Below, piece after piece: positions 43,915 to 52,448 of a stretch of DNA of 64,000 bases. The DNA lies in contig CAZUYC010000096.1 in assembly GCA_964624475.1 (NCBI GenBank), positions 1 through 64,000 on the forward strand, given 5' to 3'. Within the stretch, counting starts at the first letter, position 1. Each line of letters begins with the position of its first letter. The translations under genes and the position numbers were made by a program. Under the pieces are notes generated by a model. That model ran no database searches, was not told the DNA's origin, and was given only the letters and a program-made list of their open reading frames with translations. This DNA is from CAZUYC01 sp964624475. Lineage in GTDB: Bacteria > Myxococcota_A > UBA9160 > SMWR01.

Positions 43915-45523
43915 CCGCCTCCTCCCCTCCGCCGTCGAGCGGGAGCCACACGCGGAAGAGGGCTCCGTGGCCGCGCCGGCTCTCCACCCGGATCGCGCCG
44001 CCGTGACGCCGGACGATGCTGTAGGAGGTCGAGAGCCCGAGGCCCGTCCCCATGCCCACCTTCTTGGTCGTGAAGAAGGGGTCGAAGAGGCGGCCCTGGT
44101 GCTCCGCCGCGATCCCGATCCCGTCGTCCTCGACCTGCACCTCGACGCCCCCCGCCGTGCGCCGCGTGCGCAGCCGGACGCGCCCCGCGCCGCTGGAGGA
44201 TCCCACGCGCTCCTCGATCGCCTGGAAGGCGTTCACGAGCAGGTTCATGAAGACCTGCTTGAGCTGCATCGGGAAGCAGCTCACCGCGGGCAGCTCCTCG
44301 TACTCCTTCTCGAGGACGACGAGGTGCTTCATCATCGGCCAGACGATGTTCGCCGTGGACTCGAGGCACTGGTTCACGTCCGCGGGCACGCGCTCGCCGC
44401 TGTCCTGGTGCGAGAAATCGCGCAGGTCGGAGACGATGTGGCGGATCCTCTCGGAGCCCTCCTGGGACTCGCGGATGGCCTTGGCGAGGTCCGCGAGCAG
44501 GTAGGCGACGTCGACCTCGTCGGCGGTCTCGGCGAGCCGCTCCGCCGCGCCCGCGATCTCGTCGCGCCGCCCGGCCGCGACGGCCTTCTGGAGCTCCTCG
44601 ACGCGCCCCCAGGCCCTGCGGAGGTCGCGCACGTACTCGGCCATCTGCGCCAGGTTCGCGTGGATGAAGCCCATCGGGTTGTTGATCTCGTGGGCCACCC
44701 CCGCCGCGAGCTGCCCGAGCGACGCGAGCTTCTCGCTCTGGAGCACCTGGCGCTGGAGCTGGCGGATCTCGGTCAGGTCCTGGAAGGTGGCGACGGCGCC
44801 GATGCGCACGCCTTCGGAGTCGAGGATCGGCGCGCAGGAGATCCCGATCGGAACCAGCGCCCCGTCCTCGCGCGCGATCTCGCTCTCGGCACCGCGGAAT
44901 CTCTCACCCGAGGCGAGCGCGCGCTGCAGCAGTCGCGCGGGGCCGTCGAGCCCGGGACCGAGGCGGTGGCCGCGCAGCCGTGCGGCATCCCGGCCCAGGA
45001 TGCGCTCGGCCGGCGGGTTGCAGGCGGTGATGCGCGCCTCGGCGTCGACGACGAGCAGCGCGCTGTTCATGTTCTGGATGATGTGGTCGTTGTAGCGCTC
45101 GAGGTCGCGGATGCGCCGCTCGGCCGCGCCCCGCTCCACGATCGCGCGCCGGCGGCGGATCTGCTCGAGGAGAGCCAGGCCGAGCGCCTCCGCGAGCTGT
45201 CCGCTCGCCGCCACGCAGTCCGCCGCCCCGCGGCGGAACCACTCGAGGGCCGCTACCGGATCGGGCTCGCGCGTCACGACCACCACGGGGGGACCGTCGA
45301 GCCCGGCCGAGGCGAGGATCGCGGAGGCTCCGTCGCCGAGCGCGGGGTGGGCGACGACCACGTCGACCTCGCCCGACACGCAGCACTCCGCGCAGGCGCG
45401 AGGGTCTGCCGCACGCAGGAGCCGGGCCACCCCCGCGAGGGGCTCGAGCGCCGCCGCGACATCGGGCGACGCGCCCGGCGGCTCCACGAGCAGGATGTGG
45501 ACCCGAGGCAGCGATGCCTCCAC
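43907..45523 (-). CDS. Soluble histidine kinase with receiver-like and PAS domains
   Basis: A 538-residue kinase without membrane helices. Residues 1-115 form a receiver-like fold lacking the usual acceptor region; a PAS domain (about 140-260) follows; HisKA has GVAHEINNPMGFIHA; HATPase_c ends with FFTTKKVGMGTGLGLS. HisKA contains an insertion of about 60 residues between H box and N box helices, common in this GAF/PAS kinase group. It lies between a sigma-54 activator upstream and a single receiver downstream on the same strand. Confidence 0.87.
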   Translation of the reverse strand: MEASLPRVHILLVEPPGASPDVAAALEPLAGVARLLRAADPRACAECCVSGEVDVVVAHPALGDGASAILASAGLDGPPVVVVTREPDPVAALEWFRRGAADCVAASGQLAEALGLALLEQIRRRRAIVERGAAERRIRDLERYNDHIIQNMNSALLVVDAEARITACNPPAERILGRDAARLRGHRLGPGLDGPARLLQRALASGERFRGAESEIAREDGALVPIGISCAPILDSEGVRIGAVATFQDLTEIRQLQRQVLQSEKLASLGQLAAGVAHEINNPMGFIHANLAQMAEYVRDLRRAWGRVEELQKAVAAGRRDEIAGAAERLAETADEVDVAYLLADLAKAIRESQEGSERIRHIVSDLRDFSHQDSGERVPADVNQCLESTANIVWPMMKHLVVLEKEYEELPAVSCFPMQLKQVFMNLLVNAFQAIEERVGSSSGAGRVRLRTRRTAGGVEVQVEDDGIGIAAEHQGRLFDPFFTTKKVGMGTGLGLSTSYSIVRRHGGAIRVESRRGHGALFRVWLPLDGGGEEADV

Positions 45524-45609
45524 GCACGTCCCCCGGCGCGGCCGCGCGCCGCCGTAGGAAGTCGCCGAGCCCGGGGCGGGCTCCTGGCCATGGGGGGGGA
45601 GGCGTCAAT

Positions 45610-47046
45610 CTACCGGATCGGCGACCCCGCAGCACCCCCGCCCCGGGACGGGTGGCCGTGGCGCGCGAGCCGGCGGTAGAGCGTGCTGCGCCCGATCCCG
45701 AGCAGCCGGGCCGCCTGCGTGGCGTCGCCACCCGTCTCGCGCAGCGCCCGCTCCAGCGCGCAGCGCTCGTAGGCTTCGAGCGAGAGAGGGAGATCGGTCG
45801 GCGGCGCCGCCGCGGACGCCGCGCGCCGCCGCGCGCCGGGAAGGTCCGCGATGCGGAGCCACGGGCCGGGTGCGAGCGCGAGCGCCGACTCGATCGCGTT
45901 CTCGAGCTCGCGCACGTTTCCGGGCCATTCGGCCAGGGCCAGCGCCTCGAGCGCCGCGTCCTCGATGCCGCTCACCCGTCGGCCCGGCCCCCCGTGCTTG
46001 CGCAGGAAGTGATGCACGAGCAGCGGGATGTCCTCGCGGCGCTCGCGCAGGGGCGGGACCTCGATCCGCACCACGTCGAGGCGGTAGAAGAGATCGGCCC
46101 GAAAGGCCCCGGCCGCGACCATCTCGCCGAGGTTGCGATGGGTGGCGGCGATCACGCGGAGGTCCACCGGCACCGCCGACGCGGAGCCCACGGGCCGGAT
46201 CTCCTTGTGCTGCAGGGCCCGCAGGAGCTTCGCCTGCACGCCCAGGGGGAGCTCGCCGACCTCGTCGAGGAAGAGGGTCCCTTGGTTCGCCATCCGGAAG
46301 AGGCCGGTGGCCCCGAGCGCTCCGGTGAAGGCGCCCCGCTCGTGGCCGAAGAGCTCCGACTCGATGATCGTCTCGGGGAGCGCCCCGCAGTCGACCGGCA
46401 CGAAGGTGCCGGCGGCCCGCGGGCTCATCGCGCGGAGCGCCCGTGCGACGAGCTCCTTGCCCGTGCCGCTCTCGCCGTGGATCAGGACGTGGCTCTCGTT
46501 GTGGCGGAGCGCGTGCAGCGTCCGCTCCAGGGAGCGCATCGCGGCCGAGCGCCCCACGAGCTCCGGCGCCCCGGCGCGGCCGCGCAGCTCGAGCTCGAGC
46601 TCGCGGTTGCGCGAGAGCAGGCGTCGGCGCTCGAGCGCCTTGCGGACCGTCGTGCGCACGCGGTAGACGTCCTCGAAGGGCTTGGCGAGATAGTCGAAGG
46701 CTCCGCGCCGGATGCAGCGCACCGCGCTCTCGATGCTCGCGTGGCCGGTCATCACGATGACCTCGACCTCGGGCCTCTCGTGCTTCAGCTGCTCGAGCAG
46801 CGCCATGCCGCTCGCCTCGCCGAGGAAGAGATCGAGCAGCACGACGTCGAGGTCGGGCTCCGCGAGGGCCGGCGCGGCGGCGTCGGCCGAGTCGGCGAGC
46901 GCGAGGCGGTGGCCATCGGCTTCGAGGATGCGGCGCAGCGAGCGCAGCAAGAGCGGCTCGTCGTCCACGAGCAGCACGAGGCCGGGCGCCTCTTCGGGGG
47001 GTGCCTCGGGGTCGGTCCCTGCGGAGGCCGCCGCCCGCGTGCTCAT
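45610..47046 (-). CDS. Sigma-54-dependent response regulator
   Basis: A 478-residue NtrC-type activator. The N-terminal 20 residues are low complexity, then a receiver (LVDDEPLLL, LLDLFLGEASG, AKPF), an AAA+ domain with GESGTGKE and GAFTGALG, and a Fis-type HTH ending near RLLGIGRSTLYRRLAR. The kinase gene starts 86 bp downstream, so they may work together. It is divergent from another sigma-54 activator with about 96 bp between. Confidence 0.9.
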   Translation of the reverse strand: MSTRAAASAGTDPEAPPEEAPGLVLLVDDEPLLLRSLRRILEADGHRLALADSADAAAPALAEPDLDVVLLDLFLGEASGMALLEQLKHERPEVEVIVMTGHASIESAVRCIRRGAFDYLAKPFEDVYRVRTTVRKALERRRLLSRNRELELELRGRAGAPELVGRSAAMRSLERTLHALRHNESHVLIHGESGTGKELVARALRAMSPRAAGTFVPVDCGALPETIIESELFGHERGAFTGALGATGLFRMANQGTLFLDEVGELPLGVQAKLLRALQHKEIRPVGSASAVPVDLRVIAATHRNLGEMVAAGAFRADLFYRLDVVRIEVPPLRERREDIPLLVHHFLRKHGGPGRRVSGIEDAALEALALAEWPGNVRELENAIESALALAPGPWLRIADLPGARRRAASAAAPPTDLPLSLEAYERCALERALRETGGDATQAARLLGIGRSTLYRRLARHGHPSRGGGAAGSPIR

Positions 47047-47142
47047 GGCCCGCGTATCGGTCCCGGATCGGAGGCGCTTGAACGCGCCGGCCGCGGCCCC
47101 TACACTCGGCCAACCCCCCTCATACGAGGGGAGGATCCGTCT

Positions 47143-48549
47143 CTGCCCCACGTTCTCATTGTCGACGACGAGGAGCTCTATCGCCGAGCCCTCGAGCGGA
47201 TCCTGCGCCGCGTCGGCCACCAGGTGTCGAGCGCACGCGATGCGACCGAGGCGCTTGCGCTCCTCGCCGCGCAGCCCGTCGACCTCGTGCTCGCCGACGT
47301 CAAGATGCCCGGCATCAACGGGCTCGAGCTGGTGCGGCAGATCCACGAGTTCGCTCCCGACCTGCCCTGCATCGTGATCACCGGCTACGGGGGCGCCCAG
47401 CAATCGGTGGAGGCGCTGCGCGCCGGGGCGTTCTGGTACCTGGAGAAACCCTTCGACCAGCAGCACCTGGACGCCGTGCGCCGGCTGGTCGAGCAGGCGA
47501 TCGAGCTCGGCCGGCTCAAGAGCGAAAATCGCATGCTCCAGCACCAGCTGCGCTCGAAGTACCGCTTCGAGAACATCGTGGGCAACAGCCCGGCCCTGCG
47601 CGCGGTGCTCGACCTGGTCTCCAAGGTCGCGGATACGGACAGCACGGTGCTCGTGACCGGCGAGAGCGGAACGGGCAAGGAGCTGGTCGCCCGCGCCATC
47701 CACTACAACAGCCGCCGCGCCGACCGGATGTTCGTCACCGTGAACTGCGGCGCGATCCCCGAGGAGCTGCTGGAATCGGAGCTCTTCGGCCACGTGCGCG
47801 GCGCGTTCACCAACGCCGTGAACCATCGCGAGGGGCGCTTCACGGTCGCCCACGGCGGCACGATCTTCCTGGACGAGATCGGCGACATGAGCCCGAACCT
47901 CCAGGTCAAGCTGCTGCGCGTGCTCCAGGACCGGAGTTTCGAGCCCGTCGGCTCCTCCAAGACGACCTCCGTGGACGTGCGCGTGATCGCCGCGACCAAC
48001 CAGGACCTGGAGACGGCGATCCGGGAGCGTCGTTTCCGCGAGGACCTCTTCTACAGGCTCAACGTGATCCCGATCGAGGTGCCGCCGCTCCGCGAGCGCC
48101 GCGAGGACATTCCGCTGCTGCTGCGGCACTTCCTCGAGGCCGCGAGCCGCGAGCGCGGGCGGCCGGTGCCGACGCTCGCGCGCGCGGCGGAGGAGCGCCT
48201 CCTCGGCCACGCCTGGCCGGGGAACGTTCGCGAGCTCGAGAACGCGATCGAGCGGCTCGTCGTGCTCTGCGGCGATCGCGAGATCGGCGAGGGCGACCTG
48301 CCCGCCGCGCTGCGGCGGCCGAGCGCTCCGGCCCCGCTCGCGCCGCAGCTGCCGCCGACGGGTCTCTCCTTCCGCGACGTGGTCGAGGACTTCGAGACGC
48401 AGCTGATCCTGCAGGCCCTGGAGCAGACCCACTGGAACAAGAACCGCGCGGCGCAGCTGCTCGGCCTGAACCGGACGACGCTGATCGAAAAGATCAAGAA
48501 GAAGCGGCTCGGGCCCGAGGCCGCAGCTCCCGCCCGCGACCCGGTCTGA
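47143..48549 (+). CDS. Sigma-54 response regulator with GAFTNA motif and probable CTG start
   Basis: A 468-residue NtrC-type protein: receiver (LIVDDEELY, ADVKMPG, EKPF), AAA+ domain with GESGTGKE and GAFTNAVN where GAFTGA is expected, FLDEIGD, and a Fis HTH ending LLGLNRTTLIEKIKKKRLG. Gly to Asn in the sigma-54 contact loop is a known kind of deviation and may alter sigma-54 binding. No ATG, GTG or TTG is in frame close to the domain; CTG at 47143 lies 8 bases after GGGGAGG. A small hairpin CCCCTC-ATAC-GAGGGG (47116-47131) covers that ribosome site. Confidence 0.85.
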   Translation: MPHVLIVDDEELYRRALERILRRVGHQVSSARDATEALALLAAQPVDLVLADVKMPGINGLELVRQIHEFAPDLPCIVITGYGGAQQSVEALRAGAFWYLEKPFDQQHLDAVRRLVEQAIELGRLKSENRMLQHQLRSKYRFENIVGNSPALRAVLDLVSKVADTDSTVLVTGESGTGKELVARAIHYNSRRADRMFVTVNCGAIPEELLESELFGHVRGAFTNAVNHREGRFTVAHGGTIFLDEIGDMSPNLQVKLLRVLQDRSFEPVGSSKTTSVDVRVIAATNQDLETAIRERRFREDLFYRLNVIPIEVPPLRERREDIPLLLRHFLEAASRERGRPVPTLARAAEERLLGHAWPGNVRELENAIERLVVLCGDREIGEGDLPAALRRPSAPAPLAPQLPPTGLSFRDVVEDFETQLILQALEQTHWNKNRAAQLLGLNRTTLIEKIKKKRLGPEAAAPARDPV

Positions 48550-48769
48550 CGGTTTCGTAACTCCCGCGCCCGGGGGACGTCGGAACTCCGACGCTTCCGC
48601 CGGCCTCTGACCCCGCCCGCCGCCCCGGGCGGCGGGTGCGCGGCGCACCCGGCTTCGCATCAGGCGTCGGCACCTGGGCCGGAAAGTCACGCAATTCCAG
48701 CCGGATCCGCTCCCGTTCGCGCGCCGGCTGCCGGCCCGGCCGGCGTAGTGCAGAGCCTCGCGCCGGGAT

Positions 48770-48785
48770 TGGCATGCAGCGTGCT
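48770..48785 (+). promoter_or_regulatory. Candidate sigma-54 promoter before the FliA/WhiG-like sigma gene
   Basis: TGGCAT-GCAGC-GTGCT matches the -24 GG and -12 GC with correct spacing and 9 of 11 consensus bases. It lies 73 bp before the sigma-factor ATG in a gap of 308 bp that holds no other signal I can identify. It would make this sigma factor gene a sigma-54 target, as for flagellar or developmental cascades. Confidence 0.5.
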
Positions 48786-48857
48786 TTCCCGACCCCCCGT
48801 CCGCCGGCCGGGGCCCGACGCACCCGGGGCGCACTCCAGCGAGGAGGAACGAAGGCA

Positions 48858-49622
48858 ATGGACGCGCTGCTCCGCGAGGCGAAGGAGAAGAACACGGAGA
48901 TCTCGTCCCACCTGCGGGCGCAGATCGTCCTCGAGCACACCCCGCTGATCCGCTACATCGTGAACCGGATCGCCGTCCGCCTGCCCTCGCACATCGACCT
49001 CGACGACCTGCACAACACGGGGGTCATCGGGCTCATGGACGCGATCGAGAAGTACGACCCGGACAAGAACTGCAAGTTCAAGACCTACGCCGAGTTCCGG
49101 ATCAAGGGCGCGATCCTCGACCAGCTTCGCTCGCTCGACTGGGTGCCCCGCAGCGTGCGCCAGAAGAGCCGCCGCCTCGAGCGGGCCTACGGCGAGGTCG
49201 AGCAGCGCCTCGGACGCTCCGCGAACGACGACGAGGTGGCCGACTCGCTGGGCCTCCAGCTCGACAAGTTCCACGAGCTCCTGAACCAGGTACGCGGCAT
49301 CTCGCTCGTGAATCTCGAGGAGATCCGCGGAACCAACTCCGACGGCGATCGCACGGGAACCTACGCCGACATCATCGAGGACGTGAACTCGGAGAACCCG
49401 TTCGCTTCGCTCAAGCTCACCGAGATGAAGCAGGTGATCGCGCAGACGATCTCCGCGCTCCCCGAGAAGGAGCGCCTGGTGATCTCCCTCTACTACTACG
49501 AGGATCTCAACATGAAGGAGATCGGCGGGATCCTCGGCATCACCGAGTCGCGCGTCTGCCAGATCCACACCAAGGCCGTGCTGCGCCTGCGCGCGAAGCT
49601 GAAGAGCCTCCTCGACCGCTAG
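48858..49622 (+). CDS. FliA/WhiG-family RNA polymerase sigma factor
   Basis: A 254-residue sigma-70 family protein with regions 2 (DLHNTGVIGLMDAIEKYDP), 3 and 4 (LPEKERLVISLYYYEDLNMKEIG) typical of FliA/WhiG. The usual motif WVPRSVRQKSR follows region 2. Such sigmas run motility or developmental genes. No flagellar gene is in the window, so the target could be pilus or development genes. ATG has GGAGGAACGAAGG upstream. A repeat copy follows the stop codon. Confidence 0.9.
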   Translation: MDALLREAKEKNTEISSHLRAQIVLEHTPLIRYIVNRIAVRLPSHIDLDDLHNTGVIGLMDAIEKYDPDKNCKFKTYAEFRIKGAILDQLRSLDWVPRSVRQKSRRLERAYGEVEQRLGRSANDDEVADSLGLQLDKFHELLNQVRGISLVNLEEIRGTNSDGDRTGTYADIIEDVNSENPFASLKLTEMKQVIAQTISALPEKERLVISLYYYEDLNMKEIGGILGITESRVCQIHTKAVLRLRAKLKSLLDR

Positions 49623-49634
49623 CAGCGCCGCTCC

Positions 49635-49715
49635 GCAAGGCCGCCCCGCAAGGCCGCGAAGCGGCTGCGCAGCGGGCCGGAGCTCCTGTGGAGCTCGGCC
49701 CAGGCGAGCGGAGTG
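49635..49715. repeat. Composite GC-rich repeat after the sigma factor gene
   Basis: It contains the family pieces GCAAGGCCGCGAAGCGGC and CAGGCGAGCGGAG with an insert GGCCGGAGCTCCTGTGGAGC that forms a hairpin with the following CTCGGCC. The same hairpin occurs twice inside the receiver gene at 51.1 and 51.6 kb. It separates two convergent genes. Confidence 0.75.
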
Positions 49716-49763
49716 AATGCGCTAGCGATTTCCGAGGCTAGATCGCCGCTTCGAGAATAACAG

Positions 49764-50495
49764 CTAGGGTCTTCCGTCGCAGCGGACCAGCAGGACGGTG
49801 ATGTTGTCCTCGCCGCCGCGGCGGTTCGCGAGGTCGACGAGCCGCGCGCAGGCGCCGTCGAGATCCGGCGCGCCGGAGACGAGCTCCGCGATCTCCGCGT
49901 CCGCCACGTGACCGGTGAGGCCGTCCGAGCAGAGCACGAACAGGTCGCCGGCCTCGGGCGTGAGCTCGAGCAGGTCGGGCTCGACCGTGCGCTGGACGCC
50001 CAGCGCGCGGATCAGCACGTGTCGCTGCGGGTGCCCGCCCGCCGCCCGCTCGCTGAGCTCGCCCCGCCGCACGAGCTCGCCCACCAGCGTGTGGTCGTCG
50101 GTCAGGCGGCGGATCGCGGCGCCGCGGATCAGGTAGGCGCGGCTGTCGCCCACGTGCGCGAGCGCCACGCGGTCGCCCTCCGCGAGCAACGCCACGACGG
50201 TCGTCCCCATGCCCGCCAGCTCGGGCTTGCCGCGCGAGCTCGCGAGGATCTCCGCGTTGGCGGCCGCCACGCAGGCGCGCAGCTTCTCGATCGCGCTGGG
50301 CGGATCGGCGCGGAGCCCGCGCAGGGTCCCGACGGCGGCTCGCGCCGCCAGACCGCTGGCCACCTGGCCGGCGCGGTGTCCCCCCATGCCGTCGGCGACG
50401 AGGTAGAGCCCGAGCTCCGGGGCGAGCGCGTAGATGTCCTCGTTGGCCGAACGACGCTGGCCGAGATCGGAGCGGGCCGCGGCGCTGAGCTGCAT
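49764..50495 (-). CDS. PP2C-type Ser/Thr phosphatase
   Basis: A 243-residue PPM phosphatase with metal-binding motifs RSANEDIYA, VADGMGGHRAG, HVGDSRAYL and GGEDNITVL. Start ATG at 50495 (MQLSAAARSDLG) matches the family start. Bacterial PP2C enzymes reverse Ser/Thr kinase signals and may act on anti-sigma systems. It is convergent with the sigma factor gene, separated by the repeat; no kinase is seen nearby. Confidence 0.92.
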   Translation of the reverse strand: MQLSAAARSDLGQRRSANEDIYALAPELGLYLVADGMGGHRAGQVASGLAARAAVGTLRGLRADPPSAIEKLRACVAAANAEILASSRGKPELAGMGTTVVALLAEGDRVALAHVGDSRAYLIRGAAIRRLTDDHTLVGELVRRGELSERAAGGHPQRHVLIRALGVQRTVEPDLLELTPEAGDLFVLCSDGLTGHVADAEIAELVSGAPDLDGACARLVDLANRRGGEDNITVLLVRCDGRP

Positions 50496-50676
50496 CTCGC
50501 GGTGGTCCTCCACCCTCCATCGGTGGGGCCTTTCACCCCCTTGATCGGCACTTTCCAGGCTGGACGGAATCGCCGGAAAAGCATTCAATCTGAGGGGATC
50601 TCGCGACGATACACCATGCCGAGTCCGACCGTGGCGCTGGCGGGACGCCCGCGGCGCGCCACTACCCGGGGGTGCC

Positions 50677-52425
50677 ATGGCCAGAACCCTGCTGCTCGCC
50701 GACGACAGCGTGACCATCCAGAAGGTCGTGGGGATCAGCCTCGCGAGCGAGGACATCCGGCTTCTCACGGTCGACAACGGCGACGACGCCGTGGCCCGCG
50801 CGCGCGAGCTGCGCCCGGACGCGATCCTGGCGGACTGCGTGATGCCCGGTCGCAACGGCTACGAGGTCTGCGAGGCCATCGCCGCCGACCCCGCCCTGCG
50901 ACACATCCCGGTGCTGCTCCTCACGGGCACCTTCGAGGCCTTCGACGAGGAGCGCGCCGTGCGCTGCGGCGCCGCCGGCCACATCGCGAAGCCCTTCGAG
51001 GCTCAGACCCTCATCGACGAGGTGCAGCGCCTGTTCGCGCTGGCCGCCAGCCGAAGGCCGGCTCCCGCCGCCCCCCGCCCGCAAGGCGCCGAAGGCGCCG
51101 CGCAGCGAGCCGCAGGCGAGCGAAGCGTGGGCCTCCGCCGGACCGGCGCCGAAGGGGCCGGAGCTCCTGTGGAGCTCGGCCCGCAGCGAGCCGCCGACGA
51201 GCGAAGCGTGGGCCTCCGCCTGGCGCGCCCCGCGACAGCGGAGCCCCCGGTCCGCCCCGCGACGCCGCCGGCGGGCGGGCGCCCCGCGGCACCCGCACCC
51301 GCCGCGCCGCGGCCCGCGCTGCGCCCCGCGGCCAGCTCGCCCGAGAGCTTCGACTTCTTCGACGAGGAGATCGATGACCTGCTGCCCGCCGAGCTCGCCG
51401 AGGAGCCGGGCTTCGGATCGGGGAGCGACGTCGACCTCGATAGCTCCGAGACGCCCTTCGCTTTCGGCGACGCCGAGCCGAGACCGACCTCTTCGCGACC
51501 CCTCGCCGAACACACCGTGGCGATCCTGCAAGGCGCCGAAGGCGCTGCGCAGCGAGCCGCAGGCGAGCGGAGCGTGGGCCCCCGCCGGACCGGCGCCCAA
51601 GGGGCCGGAGCTCCTGTGGAGCTCGGCGCGCAGCGAGCCGCAGGCGAGCGGAGGCCTGACCGCTGGCTCCCCGCCGGCGCTCGGCCCGCCGAGACCCGGG
51701 AGATCGCAGCACCCGCGCCCCCGACCGCCGACGACCTCGAGGACGTCGCGGCGACCCTCGGCGAGACGGACCTGACCCGGCTCGACGCCGACACCTCGCA
51801 GCCCTCGCGCCGGCCGTCGCCCGAGCGGACGCTCGTGACGGACGGCCTCGAGGACTTCGACCTCGACGCCCCGAGCCGCGACGACGACTCGCTGCTACGC
51901 ATCGACGAGAGCGACCTGGCCGGCACCACGATCCTCGACCCGCAGAGCGCGGGGAGCTTCGACGTCTCCGCCTCCGATCTCGGCGACCCGTTCGCGCTCG
52001 ACGGCCGGATCGAGGCGCCGCGCGCCGAGCCCGGCCGGCCCACGCGCCCCGCGCCGGTCGGGCGCACGGCCCGCGATGCGGCGGCGCTCGAGCTGCTCGA
52101 GCCCGAGCCCGAGCCGCCCCCGCAGCCGGATTTCCCCGAGGACCGCGCGCTCGTCGTCCCCGCCGCCGAGCCCGCGGCCGGGCCCGAGGCCGAGGTCTCC
52201 GCGCTGGCACAGTCCGCCCTCGACGCGCTCGGGCCGCGGCTGCGGGTCCAGCTCCACGACACCCTGGAGAAGGTCGCCTGGGAGTCGCTGAGCGACGTCA
52301 CGGACCAGATCGTCCGCCAGGCCGTGGAGCGCATCGAGGCCATCGCCTGGGAGGTGATCCCGCAGATGGCCGAGACGCTGGTCCGCGAGGAGATCCGGCG
52401 GATGAAGGGCGAAGACGGCTCCTAG
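50677..52425 (+). CDS. Response regulator with long repeat-expanded linker and conserved C-terminal domain
   Basis: A 582-residue protein. The receiver is residues 1-120 (LLADDSVTIQKV, ADCVMPG, AKPF). A long Ala/Pro/acidic linker follows, then a C-terminal amphipathic domain of about 70 residues ending in MAETLVREEIRRMKGE, a tail also seen in myxobacterial receivers. Two copies of the dispersed repeat lie in frame within the linker (about 135-181 and 284-330), encoding QGAEGAAQRAAGERSVG and related peptides. Output role unknown; a polarity or motility role is only a guess. Confidence 0.8.
   Translation: MARTLLLADDSVTIQKVVGISLASEDIRLLTVDNGDDAVARARELRPDAILADCVMPGRNGYEVCEAIAADPALRHIPVLLLTGTFEAFDEERAVRCGAAGHIAKPFEAQTLIDEVQRLFALAASRRPAPAAPRPQGAEGAAQRAAGERSVGLRRTGAEGAGAPVELGPQRAADERSVGLRLARPATAEPPVRPATPPAGGRPAAPAPAAPRPALRPAASSPESFDFFDEEIDDLLPAELAEEPGFGSGSDVDLDSSETPFAFGDAEPRPTSSRPLAEHTVAILQGAEGAAQRAAGERSVGPRRTGAQGAGAPVELGAQRAAGERRPDRWLPAGARPAETREIAAPAPPTADDLEDVAATLGETDLTRLDADTSQPSRRPSPERTLVTDGLEDFDLDAPSRDDDSLLRIDESDLAGTTILDPQSAGSFDVSASDLGDPFALDGRIEAPRAEPGRPTRPAPVGRTARDAAALELLEPEPEPPPQPDFPEDRALVVPAAEPAAGPEAEVSALAQSALDALGPRLRVQLHDTLEKVAWESLSDVTDQIVRQAVERIEAIAWEVIPQMAETLVREEIRRMKGEDGS
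51080..51220. repeat. First composite repeat inside the receiver gene
   Basis: The unit starts GCAAGGCGCCGAAGGCGCCG, contains CAGCGAGCCGCAGGCGAGCG, and ends GCGTGGGCCTCCGCC, which appears twice (near 51125-51139 and 51206-51220). Between them is the GGCCGGAGCTCC/GGAGCTCGGCC hairpin. The reading frame of the gene stays open. Confidence 0.85.
51529..51656. repeat. Second composite repeat inside the receiver gene
   Basis: Almost the same sequence as at 51080 with a few substitutions, about 449 bp further on, including the hairpin GGCCGGAGCTCC and a repeat of the core. It is also read in frame as Gln/Ala/Arg/Glu-rich peptide. Two near-identical copies in one gene suggest recent expansion or gene conversion. 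Confidence 0.85.
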
Positions 52426-52448
52426 CCCACGGGCTACTCTCCGTGGTC

